DNA of 64,000 nucleotides from Pilasporangium apinafurcum (GCA_001600495.1 BCKE01000072.1:129194-193193); one strand, 5' to 3'; counted from the first letter of the stretch, positions 1 to 12,196 are shown. The notes: generated by a model from the letters alone, not told the origin. Translations and numbers: made by a program.

Positions 1-1635
1 CGACGCATATTTGGGAAAAATGACTTGTGTGTAACTGTGACGGTAGGACAAGTTGTTGCTATGTGCTGGAGGCAGTCAATTGCGGTATGACGTTGTCTGT
101 GAGTCTAGACGACGCAGGACAAAGTCATCACATACCGCGGTATCTACAATCTGTCGGTCGATTGATGTCGGGGTGCAATCTATCGGATCCTTGAAGTTGC
201 GACAGCCTGGCTGCCGAAACGTTCTGAACTCTTTCCAACCGTCCGTTTGACAAATTACGGTGTTCTATGAGGTATCAGATAGCAGGTTGGTCAAGTTTAT
301 ATACCTTGTCTTCGTCTAAATAGGAAAAAAATACCTTTTTTTGTGAATTAACAGCTTCTGTCAAGAGAGCTACTTGCTCTTTGAGCACAAACAAGACAGA
401 GGCCAGTGGCTTTTGAAGGTCCTGCGCAGCTTTTCACTCTCAAGATCTCCTTACGACACGGCGTTTCCTTCGTTCTTCCCTTTTTATTTGGTGTTAGTCT
501 ACGTGGCGACAGCTAACAGCACAGCTTCCATTACCACTGTCATGGGATTTTTTTATGTACCTCCATGCGTGGCCATTCACACAAACTGATTTTTCTTTTT
601 TTATGTCTTTCGCTTGGATGTTTCCCGCAAAAAAGTCCAGCCGAAATAACCGAGAACCTGTGAGTGAGACGAACCATAGCGAGTCCATTTCTTGCTATTG
701 ATCACTTGTTAAATCCAAGTACTATTGTCCATAAGCGGGGTGGAGTCTTGAGATGTCTCACTGTTGCCAAACGATACAATTGGTATAACGTAATCCACCC
801 AACTCTTGCAGTGACATGACCTTCGCTCAATGACAGAAGATTTTGAAATACTTTTTTCGATATAACAGGTGCTGAACTCGCAAATGTGTTCGGCTCTGTT
901 CTATTTTAATACGATGTTGCTACTCGTTGCAGTGGCAACATGCGCTACAAAGACAAGGGTGAAAATAAAAAACGCGTAAGTGTCTAGTTGTGATTCACAT
1001 GTAGCACCAGTCGCACAGCTTAGTCGAAACCCATCCGTTTGGGATGAACAGTAACAAAAAAAATAGAAGAAGTCACCGGAACGTGGCTTATAGAATGGAC
1101 GACCGCTGAACGTTCTGAACGGATTTACACACTCAGTACAAATTGTATGGATTGCTCAGAGCTATTAGTTATGTCACGATCACCTTCATTAAAACTAAAA
1201 CCATCTACAGCTCATTAAGACATAGTTATCGTCTGGAACGACACCACTATGCACCTTAGTATCCGTGTTTGCACGCGAAAGTGATATTCAATGTTTCGAA
1301 TAAAAGAAAGAACGAGGATGATCGAATCGAGGCATAAGAGAACAACCCCGGAAAATCCATTTCCAAGCGCCCGAAGCACAAGGAAATGGAAAGAAAGTGA
1401 CATGGTTTCGACAATCCATTCATCCTTCCATTACTTCTGACCACAGAGCTCTTCAGGTCAACAGCAGTTTAGCTTCAACTTCATCAAATTAAGACATTTT
1501 TTAACCAATCAAAATCCTTCACTTGGGTTGAGGTTTTGCATTCACTTATTTCAGTACATAATTGACGTTAATTTTTGACACTTGCTTCATGTTGTCGAAA
1601 ATTGCAAGTATCTGACGGAGAGATCCGCTGTCACG
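1..1635. other. Region without a confident gene
   Basis: I see no gene I can support upstream of the CHID1-like start. The stretch has many stops in all frames and several T-rich and A-rich runs. The only segment that looks protein-like is on the minus strand at 76-264 and is listed separately. The last few hundred bases presumably hold the promoter and 5' leader of the gene starting at 1636. Confidence 0.5.
76..264 (-). other. Possible isolated coding exon
   Basis: On the minus strand an open stretch of 63 codons begins directly after an acceptor-like CTCATAG and ends at a TGA. The translation has balanced, protein-like composition (for example GWKEFRTFRQPGCRNF, then RQIVDTAVCDDFVLRRLDS). 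No family is recognised and no partner exon with a start codon was found upstream, so this may be the last exon of a gene, a relic, or chance. Confidence 0.22.
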
Positions 1636-3435
1636 ATGCGGAAACTGCGAGTGATGCTGTTCTACGTGGTGCTGACGCTGTGTGTGCTGCTAGTTTTCGT
1701 TGATAAAAAAGCAGACGCGTGGATAGACGACAATGATGTTGAAGGCGATGACGACGACGAGGAAGACGAAGAGGAATTTGACTTCTTCTCCACCAAGGTA
1801 GAGCATCGAAAGCATATCTATCCGTGATGCTTTCCAATTGAACTCATGATGAGTATCTGTGTAGTTAGAGAATATGAAAACAAAGCCAACAGAGTACGTG
1901 GAGGTGGAATGCGACGAAGATGGCTGTGCAGCAGACCATACTGACGCATCTGTCATCCTTTCGGTCATCGAACGTGGGCTCGTGACGACGAAACCCAAAG
2001 TGAAAGACATCCTGAAGGTCTGTCCGTCAACTCTACCATATCTTCTCTACCGCATCTTCGTAGTATTAACTATCTTACTACATAAAGGAGCATAGTCGTG
2101 TTGCTACACATCAACAGAAGCGCTTCTCGCAAGAGACACTTGGCTATGTGACGCCCTGGAATAGCCGGGGCTACGACTTGGCAAAGCAATTCCGTGAAAA
2201 GTTCACATACATCTCGCCGGTGTGGCTGCAGATCCGTCAGGACCCACAGACACAGACACCGATCGTCACAGGCACACACGATATCGATGAGAAGTGGGCT
2301 AATGACGTAAAGACAGGAGGTGGTGATGCCAGTAGCAGTAGCAGCGGTCCTCTCATCGTACCACGTGTTGTGTATGAGCGCAACCAACTTGCTTCAACTG
2401 ACGTTCCGTTGATCATCGATCGGCTACTGCAGTTAGCTAATGCACACGACTTTGACGGGTTCGTCTTTGAAGTACGTGCATGACAATAATATCCAGCAAC
2501 TTTTATCTTGGTCATCATGCTTATATCCGCAGCGATTGCGGACTTTGTAGATCCCTGTAGTGGAAGGCACAAAGGATTTGCTGCTTCGAATGGGCAAAGC
2601 GTTCCAGGAGGCCAACAAGTTACTCATTGTCGTTTTGCCGCAAAGCTCCCACGAGGTGGGTAAAGACCATGGGTCGTTGATGTCGGTCTGATGTGATTGT
2701 GTTCCATTTATCTCTGTATGTGACACTTGATGCTTTTGAACTCACATGCAGGCACAATTACCATTCACCCATGACCTCTTTGAGGACTTGGCGCCTGTCG
2801 TACATCGCTTTTCCATGAACGCCTATGATTTCCAAGCTCCTGGTCCAAACGCTCCGTTACTGTGGTTGCAGGCGACCTTGGACGCGTTTACCGATCTTGA
2901 AATAGAGAAGATCATGATGGGCGTGCCATTCTATGGCTACGACAACGCTGGTGAGTCCACAGCTATATCGGTGATGGACTCTTCGGAGGTGTACTCATCA
3001 TTGCTCTTTTGTTTGCAGACGCGATCACTGGACCTACCTATATCTCCTTACTGAAAGATTACGAGATGGTAAAAGTGCGATGGGATGCAAAGGCGCATGT
3101 AAGATAATCGTTGACTTCTGCTAAGCACATCATGCTCTTCATGGCTTCGAATGCTGATGCATATGATGGTATTGAGCGTAGGAATGTCTTCATTCCTATA
3201 TCTCCTCTCGAGACAGCGCTCACCACGCAGTCTTTTACCCGTGTCTCCAATTCCTCCATGATCGTCTGCGGTTGTACGAAGAGTATGGCGTCGGAGCTGT
3301 CATTTGGGAACTCGGACAAGGTAAAAAATGTATATGTCCAACGCAAAGAAAGGGTATAACACAATACTCATGTTGGCTATAAAATTCGCTTTGTCATTAC
3401 ATGTAGGTCTCGATTACTTCTACGATTTGCTGTAA
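1636..3435 (+). CDS. Chitinase domain-containing protein 1-like (GH18 family, probably non-catalytic)
   Basis: Eight exons in frame: 1636-1797, 1871-2017, 2091-2471, 2551-2655, 2752-2950, 3019-3098, 3182-3320 and 3407-3435, giving 413 residues (animal CHID1/SI-CLP is about 390). The N-terminus has a hydrophobic signal-anchor-like stretch (residues 3-23) followed by a strongly acidic run. CHID1 landmarks are clear: LGYVTPWNSRGYDLAK, FTYISPVWLQ, FDGFVFE, PFTHDLFEDLAPVV, VPFYGYD, and the end VGAVIWELGQGLDYFYDLL. The GH18 DGxDxDxE signature is degenerate (DGFVFE, then no catalytic Glu), as in animal CHID1. It is therefore more likely a secreted or lysosomal carbohydrate-binding protein than an active chitinase. 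The gene runs tail to tail into the trehalose gene, 183 bp away. Confidence 0.9.
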
Positions 3436-3618
3436 ACATCAGTAAACGGCCCCGATAATATGAATGCCAATGCAATACATTCGAAAAATACGCATCACAA
3501 TTACTACTTCGCTGGACAACATCTTCACTGCATCACTTCCAGGGCCAGGTACGCTGTCATAATGCGTCTACAATAGATTTGGTGTGACGACAACATCACC
3601 GGATGCTGAAACACGAAG

Positions 3619-6600
3619 TTATTCGTCACTGGTAGCCGTTTTTGCCTCGCCTGTGTCATTACTCAGAAGATTTTGGGAGCTGCTTCCGGCGGAAAAGCTA
3701 GACTTCTTCGTTGGTCCAGCAAATTCTTTCAACACTTTTCGAATGTCTGCCAAAGAATCCACCGCATATGAACAAGCATGACGCCCTCCACTGTGTTTCA
3801 CGTCTTGACCAACAACGACTGTATAAATGGAGACATTTTCAGCCATGCGAACAGGAACTTTATGCAGTCGACTAAAGGCGACTTTGTTGTCTTCATCCAC
3901 GTGGCTCTCATTGTCAAAGTCCTCTTCATCATCAGTATGAGCATGAGACTGTGCTCTATTCAATTGTGGCTTGTTGATATTGCTGCTAGTAGGATTTGCA
4001 CGTGATCCAGTGCTACTTGATCGTTGGATTGCTCCATGCAGTGACGTATTCGATTTGCTCTTTGATATACCTTTATGCTGCTCTCTGAGTTTCTCATGAC
4101 GCTCATTCGATTCCATCACCAACGTGTTAATCGTTTGGAACATTTGATCATCTGTAACATCGTCGCAGACACAAAGCACAAAGTCCACTTCGTGATTATT
4201 TTTCTTGGAGATTTGTTGAGGCAACGACAAATGCTTGAGGATTCCTTCAATGACCCTTGTCTTGGTACAGCCTTCATGCTCGACATACACATAGTTATTA
4301 CCTTGGTAAACTTCTAAGGCAGTTCCAAGAAGCTGTCGTTCCAGTATGATATGGAGATCCTTCGCTTGCCATCCGCCGAAATGAGGGTCTGCATCACCGT
4401 AGTGCCACGTCAGACAGCTTTCCTTGTCTTCAATATAACTACCTGGCGTCCGATCAGTAAAAGCGATCATTGTCGGAAGCACCAAATCCTTCCACGACAT
4501 GTCTTCTTCTTCATGGAATGAATCATCCATAGAGACACCGCTACTACCGATGCCATTCGCGCCACCGTCGCGCCCACTCTCATAGCCTAAAGACATATAG
4601 CTGGGAACGCTGCTAATGCTTGTCCTGCGTCTACTTTGAGCATCCCCAGAAGCTAAGAAATTCGTTTCAACAACTGAGCTGCTGCCGCTAGAAGGAGCCC
4701 CAAGCCGCGCGGAGGCCACATCATAATGAAATTTACTCATTGTCTTCCAGTGCTCACGTTCATTTCGGAGATTCATCCGATAGAAATAGCCATCTTCAGC
4801 TGCCACGCCAACGCAGACTCCATTTAACCACGTCTCCAAAAACTTTCGCTCACGGCCACTAACAATAAACACTGTGTTCCGTTCATCAGCGCTCAATGCA
4901 TCCAGTAATGACTTAAAATTTGGACCGACAGCAGCTAATGGAAGTAATGAGTGCTGTGGAGTGAGAGTGCGGTCGTAGTCCAGGATAATGACACGATTGT
5001 GAGCATTCTGGTAGGCTTGAACAATGTCAGCAGTATCCAGTTTTGGTAGTTGGGTAAAATCTTTGCGGTTTTGCTGGACCGCGTCCTCCAATTCACTCAA
5101 AAACTGCATGCTCCACGATGTTGCAGTATTTGACGACACGTAACGGTACAATTTTTGTTGGCGAAGTTCACGTTCCATGCGGGTCATGCTAAGTGCTTGA
5201 TGAACGCTAAGTGCAAGATCTTCTGTATTCCACGGATTGATCACAATAGCGCCACTTAGAGACTGGGAGCATCCGGCAAATTCACTCAGCACAAGTACAC
5301 CAGGGCCACCTTCTTCACCTTCCCAATCGGTCGGAATCTTCTCCGCAGAATGCTGCGATGACAATATTGGAGCTGTTCGGGGGCTCGAGCGATCCAAAGT
5401 TGTCTTGGAATCAGTAGTGTTACTGCCTGATGCATTGGCTGAGGTAGTATTCGCTGATGCTAACGCGCGTGCTGCTTTTTTACGCTCTTCCTTCCGGCGC
5501 ATGAAATGCTGTTGGCACACGATAAATTCGTGAGCAACCAAGTTCATACCGTCACGGGTTGAGGTCACCATGCAAACATCTGCTAGATCGTAGAGAGCGC
5601 ATAGTTCTTCTTGGGACATAACGTTCTGGTGAATGAAATGGATTGGCTGGTAATCTAGTGTTCCATATGTACCATTGATGCGTCCAACCAATTGGTTGAC
5701 GTGCGAAAGCAAGTTCTGAAAGCCTTGAGAGCTCATTTCCAACTGATGACCGGAATCATGAATCTGGATTCCGCTATGCTTTTTTGCAGACGAAGACGAC
5801 TCGGTCGAGCTCGTATTACTTGAATTACTTGTAGGTGGGGATGTTGACCCTTTCCTTGGAGATGGGCTTGATGCTCTAGTTGTTGCCGGGTTGTTGTCGT
5901 TTCTGTCTTCATTTGAATCTACCGTGGTGGCTCCTGATGAGATTCCGATTTGGATAAGGACCACATTGTGCTGCCATTCTGGAAAGCGATTCAGTAACGC
6001 CTCCATGGCTAGCAACTTATGTGGAATACCCTTGATATTGTCTAATCGATCAACACCGAGAATAATGCGCTTGTTGCCAAATTTTTTGTGAAGTTCATTG
6101 ACGCGATTCAATGTCACAGCGCTGGACGCTGCGCGAGCCAGTGGTTCAATATTTATGCCAATAGGGAACACACCGATCGAAGAGTAATGGTCTCTGTCAG
6201 CGAACGTACTTCGAATCCCTTTATGTGAGCAGTCTACTCCCAGCAAGCGTTGGCACGTCGACACGAAATGACGCTCATAGTCATACGTTTGAAAACCCAC
6301 CAAATCTGCCTGCAACACTCCCGTCAGTAGCTGAGCGCGAACAGGAAGACGAGAGTATACATCCGATGAGGGGAATGGCGTGTGCAAAAACCACCCAATA
6401 TGACACAACGGAATCCGACGACGAAGTAACGATGGAAGTAGCATCAAATGGTAATCGTGGATCCAGACCGAATCACCTTCGTTGTAGATCTCTGCAATGG
6501 CATCGGCAAAACTCTCGTTCGCAGACTCATACGCACGCCAATCCTGTTTACTGAAACGCTTCGCGGATTGGAAAGTGGTTGTCGTTGCCACAGGCTCTGC

Positions 6601-7348
6601 CACGTAGTGGAAGAGCGACCACAACACTTCAGAGGAAAAATTATTGTGACGAGTTGCTGTTTCCGGTGGAATAAATACTGGAAGACAATTGTGTTGCAAC
6701 AACAGCCGACGTACAGATTCGTGCTCGTTCTTGGGGATATTTTGGCCGACCCAGCCCACCCACAGAAAGTTTAGATCACTGCGAACTCCGGTGAGACACA
6801 TGAGTTTATCAAGTCCACCTGTGGTCTTAGTTGCTTTCCACCGTCCAGTCGTTGCATTCCGCTCCAACACCACCGGCAAACTATTAGAGACCACAATCAG
6901 TTGGCCCGAACTATTCCCAGACATGGAATTGGATGATTGTGGTTCATCATCACTGTCTTCATCTTCTTCCGCTCGTAGCTAATATCAGGATCCACAAACG
7001 AGAAGCTCAATAAGCTAAGGTGGAATGAAGTTATTATCAGCAGAAAAAGTATTGTTAACGTCGTACCTGCATAAGTTGCAACTGTAGCTCTTGGATGTTT
7101 GCAAGGATCTCCTGTTCCTCTAGTGATAGTGTGTCGACGCGATTGACTTCAAAATCTGTCGATCGCTGTGACACAAAGAATTCGTTCCGTGGAGATGTGA
7201 CGGTTGCGGTCGACGGTGTGCTGTTGGCGCTCATAGCCGACAGTGCTCCGGTGCTGCTACTGGTCGGTAGATCCGTGGAGATGGTGATGTCCGTCGGAAA
7301 GCGTCCATTGCCACCTCCGAAGGTGGCAGAACTGGAGGACTCGGTCAT
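3619..7348 (-). CDS. Bifunctional trehalose-6-phosphate synthase/phosphatase
   Basis: Two exons (7348-7067 and 6978-3619, 88-nt intron) encode about 1213 residues. The protein should make trehalose 6-phosphate from UDP-glucose and glucose 6-phosphate and then dephosphorylate it to trehalose. After a Ser/Thr-rich N-terminus of about 110 residues comes a GT20 synthase domain with LIVVSNSLPV, WIHDYHLMLLP, GVDRLDNIKG (about residue 405), DGMNLVAHEF and LSEFAG. A HAD-type phosphatase domain follows, with the nucleophile motif LDYDRTLTP near residue 760 and CDDVTDDQMF near 1030. Ser-rich insertions break both domains. The first exon ends in a heptad-like LANIQELQLQLMQ stretch, so start and splice look natural. 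The fused synthase-phosphatase layout is also known in plants and other oomycetes. It is divergent from ERCC1. Confidence 0.96.
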
Positions 7349-7711
7349 GCTTTTACTTCTTCGTCTTCTTCTGCTTCGTCCGCTCGACTGCTCGACTTGA
7401 TTAATGTACGTGTGAGTTGCTTCGACAGGGAAAGATGGCGAATGACGTTCACTCCTGGAGAAAGCTTCAAATTCAGCTATGCGACATTTGGGTATTGTGG
7501 CTCTTTCCGCAATTTTTCATCAAAAATTGTGCTATAATAATATTTTTAATGATATATATTGTCTAGATCTGTTATTTATGAGGCTCGAAGAGCTCTTTTT
7601 TGATGGCTTCTATATCGAACCTAGGAGAGGTTTAATAGCTTCCAGAAAAATCGAACTTAGTGTGGTTTGATGTGACGCGATTGCCGTGGAAGAATCTTAC
7701 AAGTGGCTTGT
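7349..7711. promoter_or_regulatory. Divergent intergenic region, trehalose gene / ERCC1
   Basis: A 363-bp gap separates the two divergent start codons and must carry both promoters. It contains an AT-rich stretch around 7530-7560. No specific operator is recognised. Confidence 0.45.
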
Positions 7712-8617
7712 ATGATGGCAGATGATGGCTCAGCGACTGGTGGTGATGGCACAAGCGACGTCAAGAGTCGATTCGATTCCCGTAAAATTGTCGATAATGG
7801 GAGCAGCAGTACCTATGAGGACGACAAAGATGGGCCGAGAAACACGCCACGGTATTTGACCCATACGAATTCATCATCATCTTCTTCGCATGTGACCTTT
7901 GAGGAAGCGTTTGCACAGATAAAGCAGACTGCATCTTATACGCATCCTCCGAAGATCGAGTTGCCACCAACAGCACCACCCACACGCGATGCTGCAACAG
8001 TTGTGTTTGTGAATCGCTGTCAGACGGGTAATCCACTGCTGAAAGCAGTAAAGAACGTCAGTTTGGAGTTTCGGGATGGGTTGATTCCAGACTATGTTAT
8101 GGGCGATGGAACGTTGTCTTGCTGTGTATTGTTTCTCAGCGTTCGCTATCATTTATTGCATGTGAATTACCTGGAAGAGAGAATACACCGCGTGAAAAAA
8201 GAGGATGTCACTGCCTATCGCACTAAGATCGTACTCTGCTACGTCGACGTTGACGATAACGAAATTGCACTACGTGAGATCAATCGTGTGGCATTACTCA
8301 GTCAGTTTACACTCATCTTGGCCTGGAGTTGGCTAGAAGCTGCGCGGTATTTAGAGACACTGAAGGCATACGAGAACAAATCGGCCACTCTCATCAAGGA
8401 GAAAGTTGAAAATGAATTTCTGCCCATGGCAAACGAAGCGCTCACCTCCATTCGGTCGGTCAACAAAACAGACGTTGTGACATTGTTGTCAACATTTGGG
8501 ACAGTTAAAGGAGTGATGAATGCGTCCATGGAAGAACTCTCGCTCTGTCCTGGAGTGGGAGCCAAGAAAGTCCGGCATTTGCTAGAAACATTCCAGCAAC
8601 CATTCACTAAAAGTTAA
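7712..8617 (+). CDS. ERCC1: DNA excision repair protein ERCC1/Rad10-like
   Basis: A single exon of 301 residues. ERCC1 pairs with XPF as the 5'-side structure-specific nuclease of nucleotide excision repair and interstrand-crosslink repair. ERCC1 itself carries no active site. The central nuclease-like domain is plain: VFVNRCQTGNPLLKAVKNV, GDGTLSCCVLFLSVRYH and HVNYLEERI. The C-terminal helix-hairpin-helix pair follows (TLLSTFGTVKGVMNASMEE, LCPGVGAKKVRHLLETF). The first 90 residues are Ser/Gly/Asp-rich and likely disordered. The first in-frame ATG is at 7712, with a second directly behind it. It is tail to tail with the copper transporter at 8862. Confidence 0.95.
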   Translation: MMADDGSATGGDGTSDVKSRFDSRKIVDNGSSSTYEDDKDGPRNTPRYLTHTNSSSSSSHVTFEEAFAQIKQTASYTHPPKIELPPTAPPTRDAATVVFVNRCQTGNPLLKAVKNVSLEFRDGLIPDYVMGDGTLSCCVLFLSVRYHLLHVNYLEERIHRVKKEDVTAYRTKIVLCYVDVDDNEIALREINRVALLSQFTLILAWSWLEAARYLETLKAYENKSATLIKEKVENEFLPMANEALTSIRSVNKTDVVTLLSTFGTVKGVMNASMEELSLCPGVGAKKVRHLLETFQQPFTKS

Positions 8618-8861
8618 TACGCTGTATTGATTTACATGAAATAATCGAAGAGCCAAAATCCAGAAGCAACGCGTGCGTAAATTCAAAATTTGATCGGGAC
8701 CTTCTCAACAAGAAAGAGCTTGCACGTATGAAGATATGGCGCCTAAATATACTTTTTTCTATGGAAGAACATGAAACAAACACGAAAGCAAACTAGGATG
8801 AGCCCTTCATTTTGCTCCTGCTCTTTCATGCCTATCAAACATATAAGCAGAAAAGACTATC

Positions 8862-10312
8862 TTACACGTTGGAGGACGTCTCGGAGCCATCAATTTCGCC
8901 CGAAAAACCCACACCCTCAATCGCTTCGATCAGTGCAGTCGATGTCGCTGAGCCTGCCACGTACGCCACTTGGTCGCCGAAGTCCACGTAGGCATTTGTT
9001 ACACCAGGTGTGTTCTTCAGCGCGTTCTCTACGGTTGTACCACAGTTGGCCATACAGGACATACCGCCCACGCGAATGCGGATAGTGGACGGATCTGTGT
9101 ATCGCCACACACCGCGCTCATCTGAGACATCCATGTCCAAGTTCTTGAACAAGAGAAACCCGACGCCAAATCCTAGTACTAGAGCGATAAAGAGTCCAGA
9201 CTCGTAGATCATTACTACCAGCATTGCTAGATACGCAATGGTCATCTGGAGCATATACAGAATCGTCAGCACCAACTTGCACTGGTACTTGTGCATTTTG
9301 TCTAGCGGTCGGGTCTTCCGCGCGATGATGAGCTTTTGACGCACTTGTTCACGACATTTGACCAGGTATTCATTCAAGATGGCGATGCCAAAGCACCCAA
9401 AGAAGCCCAGGACGTACTTGAAGGCGCTATTCAGCACCCACGGATGAAAGAAGAGCCGCACACAGGAGCCATTGATGGTAGACTGAAAGCCGTTGAACAT
9501 GACAGAGCCTTCACCAGTGCAAAAATCATCAGATGTATCAGTGGATTCCGTGTTAGTAGCCGCTGATGCACTGGAAGTGGACGAAGAGCTCTCAGTGGTC
9601 GAGGAGCTGCTGGTGGACGAAGACGACAGATCCGGCACCATGGCTTTCGCCGCCGCACTCAGTTCGGTGATCTGCGTGGCGTCTGAACACGTAGCGTCGC
9701 TGCAGATGACCTTATCCACAGCATATCGTGGCTTCTGGTTCACGTTGCTTAAATACTTGTTCTTGCTAGTCTGAGAGGCAAAGTAGATCTTTTGGCCGTT
9801 CGTAAGACAGACGTAGACAAAGTTATCGGTCGTGACGGTGTCGCCCGTGATGGGATCCGTGATCCCATCAGCGCATTCAGGGCATTCATTGGCACATGTG
9901 CTATAGTCTTCCGTATCGGTATGGTTCACCACAAACTCGGCCTACAATTGTACAAAACCAAAGCAAATCACCATCAATTCTTTTCTTTCTATGTCTAATA
10001 GGCTTCTACAGCAGATAATAAACGCACCATGTTTGCTGCCAAGTAAGCCGTATCGGTCGATTTGAACGAGTAGTCTGAAAACGTACGTGCATCCATGCCG
10101 CATGTGTAAATCTTTTGTCCATTAGTCATCTGCACGTAGTTGATGTTATCGTAGCCAAGCGTCGACATGCGGCAAACTGGGCATTTATAGTCGGTTGTGT
10201 CGTCCATGGCGGCCATGTCATGCATGGCATGCATTCCGTGCATGCCATGGCCTTCTACGTGCATCCATAACAGCAGACTTGCGAGCGTAACCAGCAAGGG
10301 AATCTGCGCCAT
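8862..10312 (-). CDS. Ctr-family copper transporter with YHS-like repeats and a C-terminal HMA domain
   Basis: Two exons, 10312 down to 10028 or 10010, then 9941-8862 (the donor is ambiguous: GTGCGT or GTAGAA, both in phase), about 455-460 residues. In order: a signal peptide; a Met/His-rich copper-binding stretch (HGMHGMHAMHDMAAM); two Cys-rich modules of the form CPVC...TNGQKIYTC resembling YHS/TRASH metal sites; a Ser/Thr-rich linker; and the Ctr core starting VMFNGFQ. The core has three TM segments, the MxxxM copper filter (MLVVM in TM2) and the GxxxG packing motif (GFGVG in TM3). Last is a heavy-metal-associated (HMA) ferredoxin-like domain, GGMSCMANCG...VENALKNTPGV. The protein should bring Cu(I) across a membrane, with its own external and cytosolic copper-binding modules. 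Its paralogue lies divergently at 11024. Confidence 0.9.
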
Positions 10313-11023
10313 TATGCTCCGCTTCTTTCTTTCTGCACTTTGAGAAATGAATAACGCAACAGACAGTTTTTGTGGAGAGGTATCATCTGACTGGGTAAAA
10401 GACTGTGCTGAACCCGTATAGCAAGTTATTTATTTATAAATTACGTACAGGGAAACCACGTAGTGTAGGGAAAGGAAAGCTCCACCCACCACTAATTAGC
10501 AATTGCACCCATTGGATTTACATCGAGGTACACGCACCTCCCAAATGCATGGATGTATCTATTTATCCATCAAATACCTCACTTCATTCACTCAACAATA
10601 CCGTGAGGAGAACCAAAGGCGATCTATATTGTTGATTTACAACATATAGACAAGAAGAGCTTCTATTTGTCGTATCAACAATACACCCAAATCAACAATA
10701 GACACACATATCCTCCACCCTTTAGTTATTGTATTCATGCGCTGCAGTGCATGGATGATCTAAGACGATAATGGTCATTCCATCATCGCATTGTCTCGTC
10801 TTGAAGATATCCTTCTGCCCTGTGGCTAAATGCATCACCCAAGTATTCAATGGGGGGATATCTTCCTTTGTGACCAGAACATTTTTACATGATGTTTGCA
10901 ACAATGGAAAGAAAAAAAGCGTACCGTATATTACTGTATTTTACGCGATAAACTTTTAGATTTGTAAGCTATTGTCCCATCCCAAGATGAAAACTTGGAG
11001 AAAGTCATTTACGTAAAAACGCC
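10313..11023. promoter_or_regulatory. Shared divergent promoter of the two copper transporter genes
   Basis: 711 bp lie between the start codons of two paralogous Ctr genes. I find no convincing coding potential. The arrangement suggests common control, for instance by copper status. No copper-response element is identified by eye. Confidence 0.45.
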
Positions 11024-12196
11024 ATGGCCGTCAACAGCATCAGTGCGAAGGGACATCGATCGACGCTGGTGTGGCTGCTGCTGGCGCTTGTCGTCGCTTT
11101 ACTGGCAGCTGTCAGTGATGCCGGACAGAATTTGCGCAAGACTACGTGCCCGCTCTGTGATATGGACGTGAAAGCGAACATCAACGCCTCCATCTTTGGT
11201 ACGCAGTACATCTACGCCTGTGAAATGGCAGGTCACATCGACGCGCTACAGAACGAGCCGGTAGGATGTACTCGATGAGTAAAAGATCCTACTCATTTGT
11301 ATGCTGAATGCGCTCTCTATGGATGTTGCTCATGGTATAGAAAGCAAACTTGGGCTCACCGATTCAAGTGGACATCACGACCGATGTCATCTACAAAGAT
11401 GCCACAGAGATTTCGTGTCCGGTATGCGGAAAACCGTTTTCTGAGCTAAAGTATGCGGTTCCATGGATTTCCAAGGGGTCACAAAAGATCTTTACCTGCT
11501 CTGAAGAGCATGCGCAAATGGTGTTTGACAATCCGGTACGTTACTATAATAATCTGTGGCTAGCTGTTGGCGGATATTCATCATGCTCACGTACTTATAT
11601 TTGGTACTTAGACGGAATACATTGCAGCAGATACACCTTCGACGGGGTTCTGTGACACTGGATCTTCAGCTGATCCGCGTGGCTCTGTGATGTTTGATGG
11701 ATTCCAACTTGCCATTGGCAGCGACACCGTTTGCATGTTGCTGCTCTTCCAGCCATGGATCCTCTCTTCGGGAGTTAAATATGCCTTTGCCTTCATTGGT
11801 GTTGTGCTGCTCTCCATCAGTCTGGAAGCGTTTAGTGAATACCGTGAGCATATACAAAAACAACTCTTCCGTCGGTATGGGATCGTTTTCAGCCAAGCTG
11901 ACTACCTGCAACTAGATACACCGGTCAATCCCACAAATTCGTTCCGTGCCAAGTCGATCGTTGATTCTCCTCGCCTGATGATGATCCGACGGATTCCGTT
12001 CTGGTGCAAGTGTGTGCTGGCGGGACTGTATATGATTAACATCACCATCGCCTATTTCATCATGCTCATCATCATGACCTACGAGAGTCTCATGTTCTTT
12101 GGTGTTATCCTGGGCTTGGGCATCGGCTTCTTTGTCTTCAAAGACACTGAGGCAGACACCCTGACCGGTAGTATTGATCCATGTTGCTCTACATAA
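11024..12196 (+). CDS. Ctr-family copper transporter paralogue with two YHS-like modules, no HMA domain
   Basis: Three exons: 11024-11260, 11341 to 11535 or 11539, and about 11628-12196, roughly 325 residues. There is an N-terminal signal/anchor, then two YHS-like modules (TTCPLCDMDV...YIYACEMAGH and ISCPVCGKPF...KIFTCSEEHAQMVFDNP), then the Ctr core from VMFDGFQL with MLIIM in TM2 and GLGIG in TM3. Unlike the divergent paralogue it stops soon after TM3 and has no HMA domain. The good-looking donor GTACGT at 11536 puts exon 3 out of frame. The next GT, four bases on at 11540, restores frame. Exon 3 could also carry a frameshift. Confidence 0.82.
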
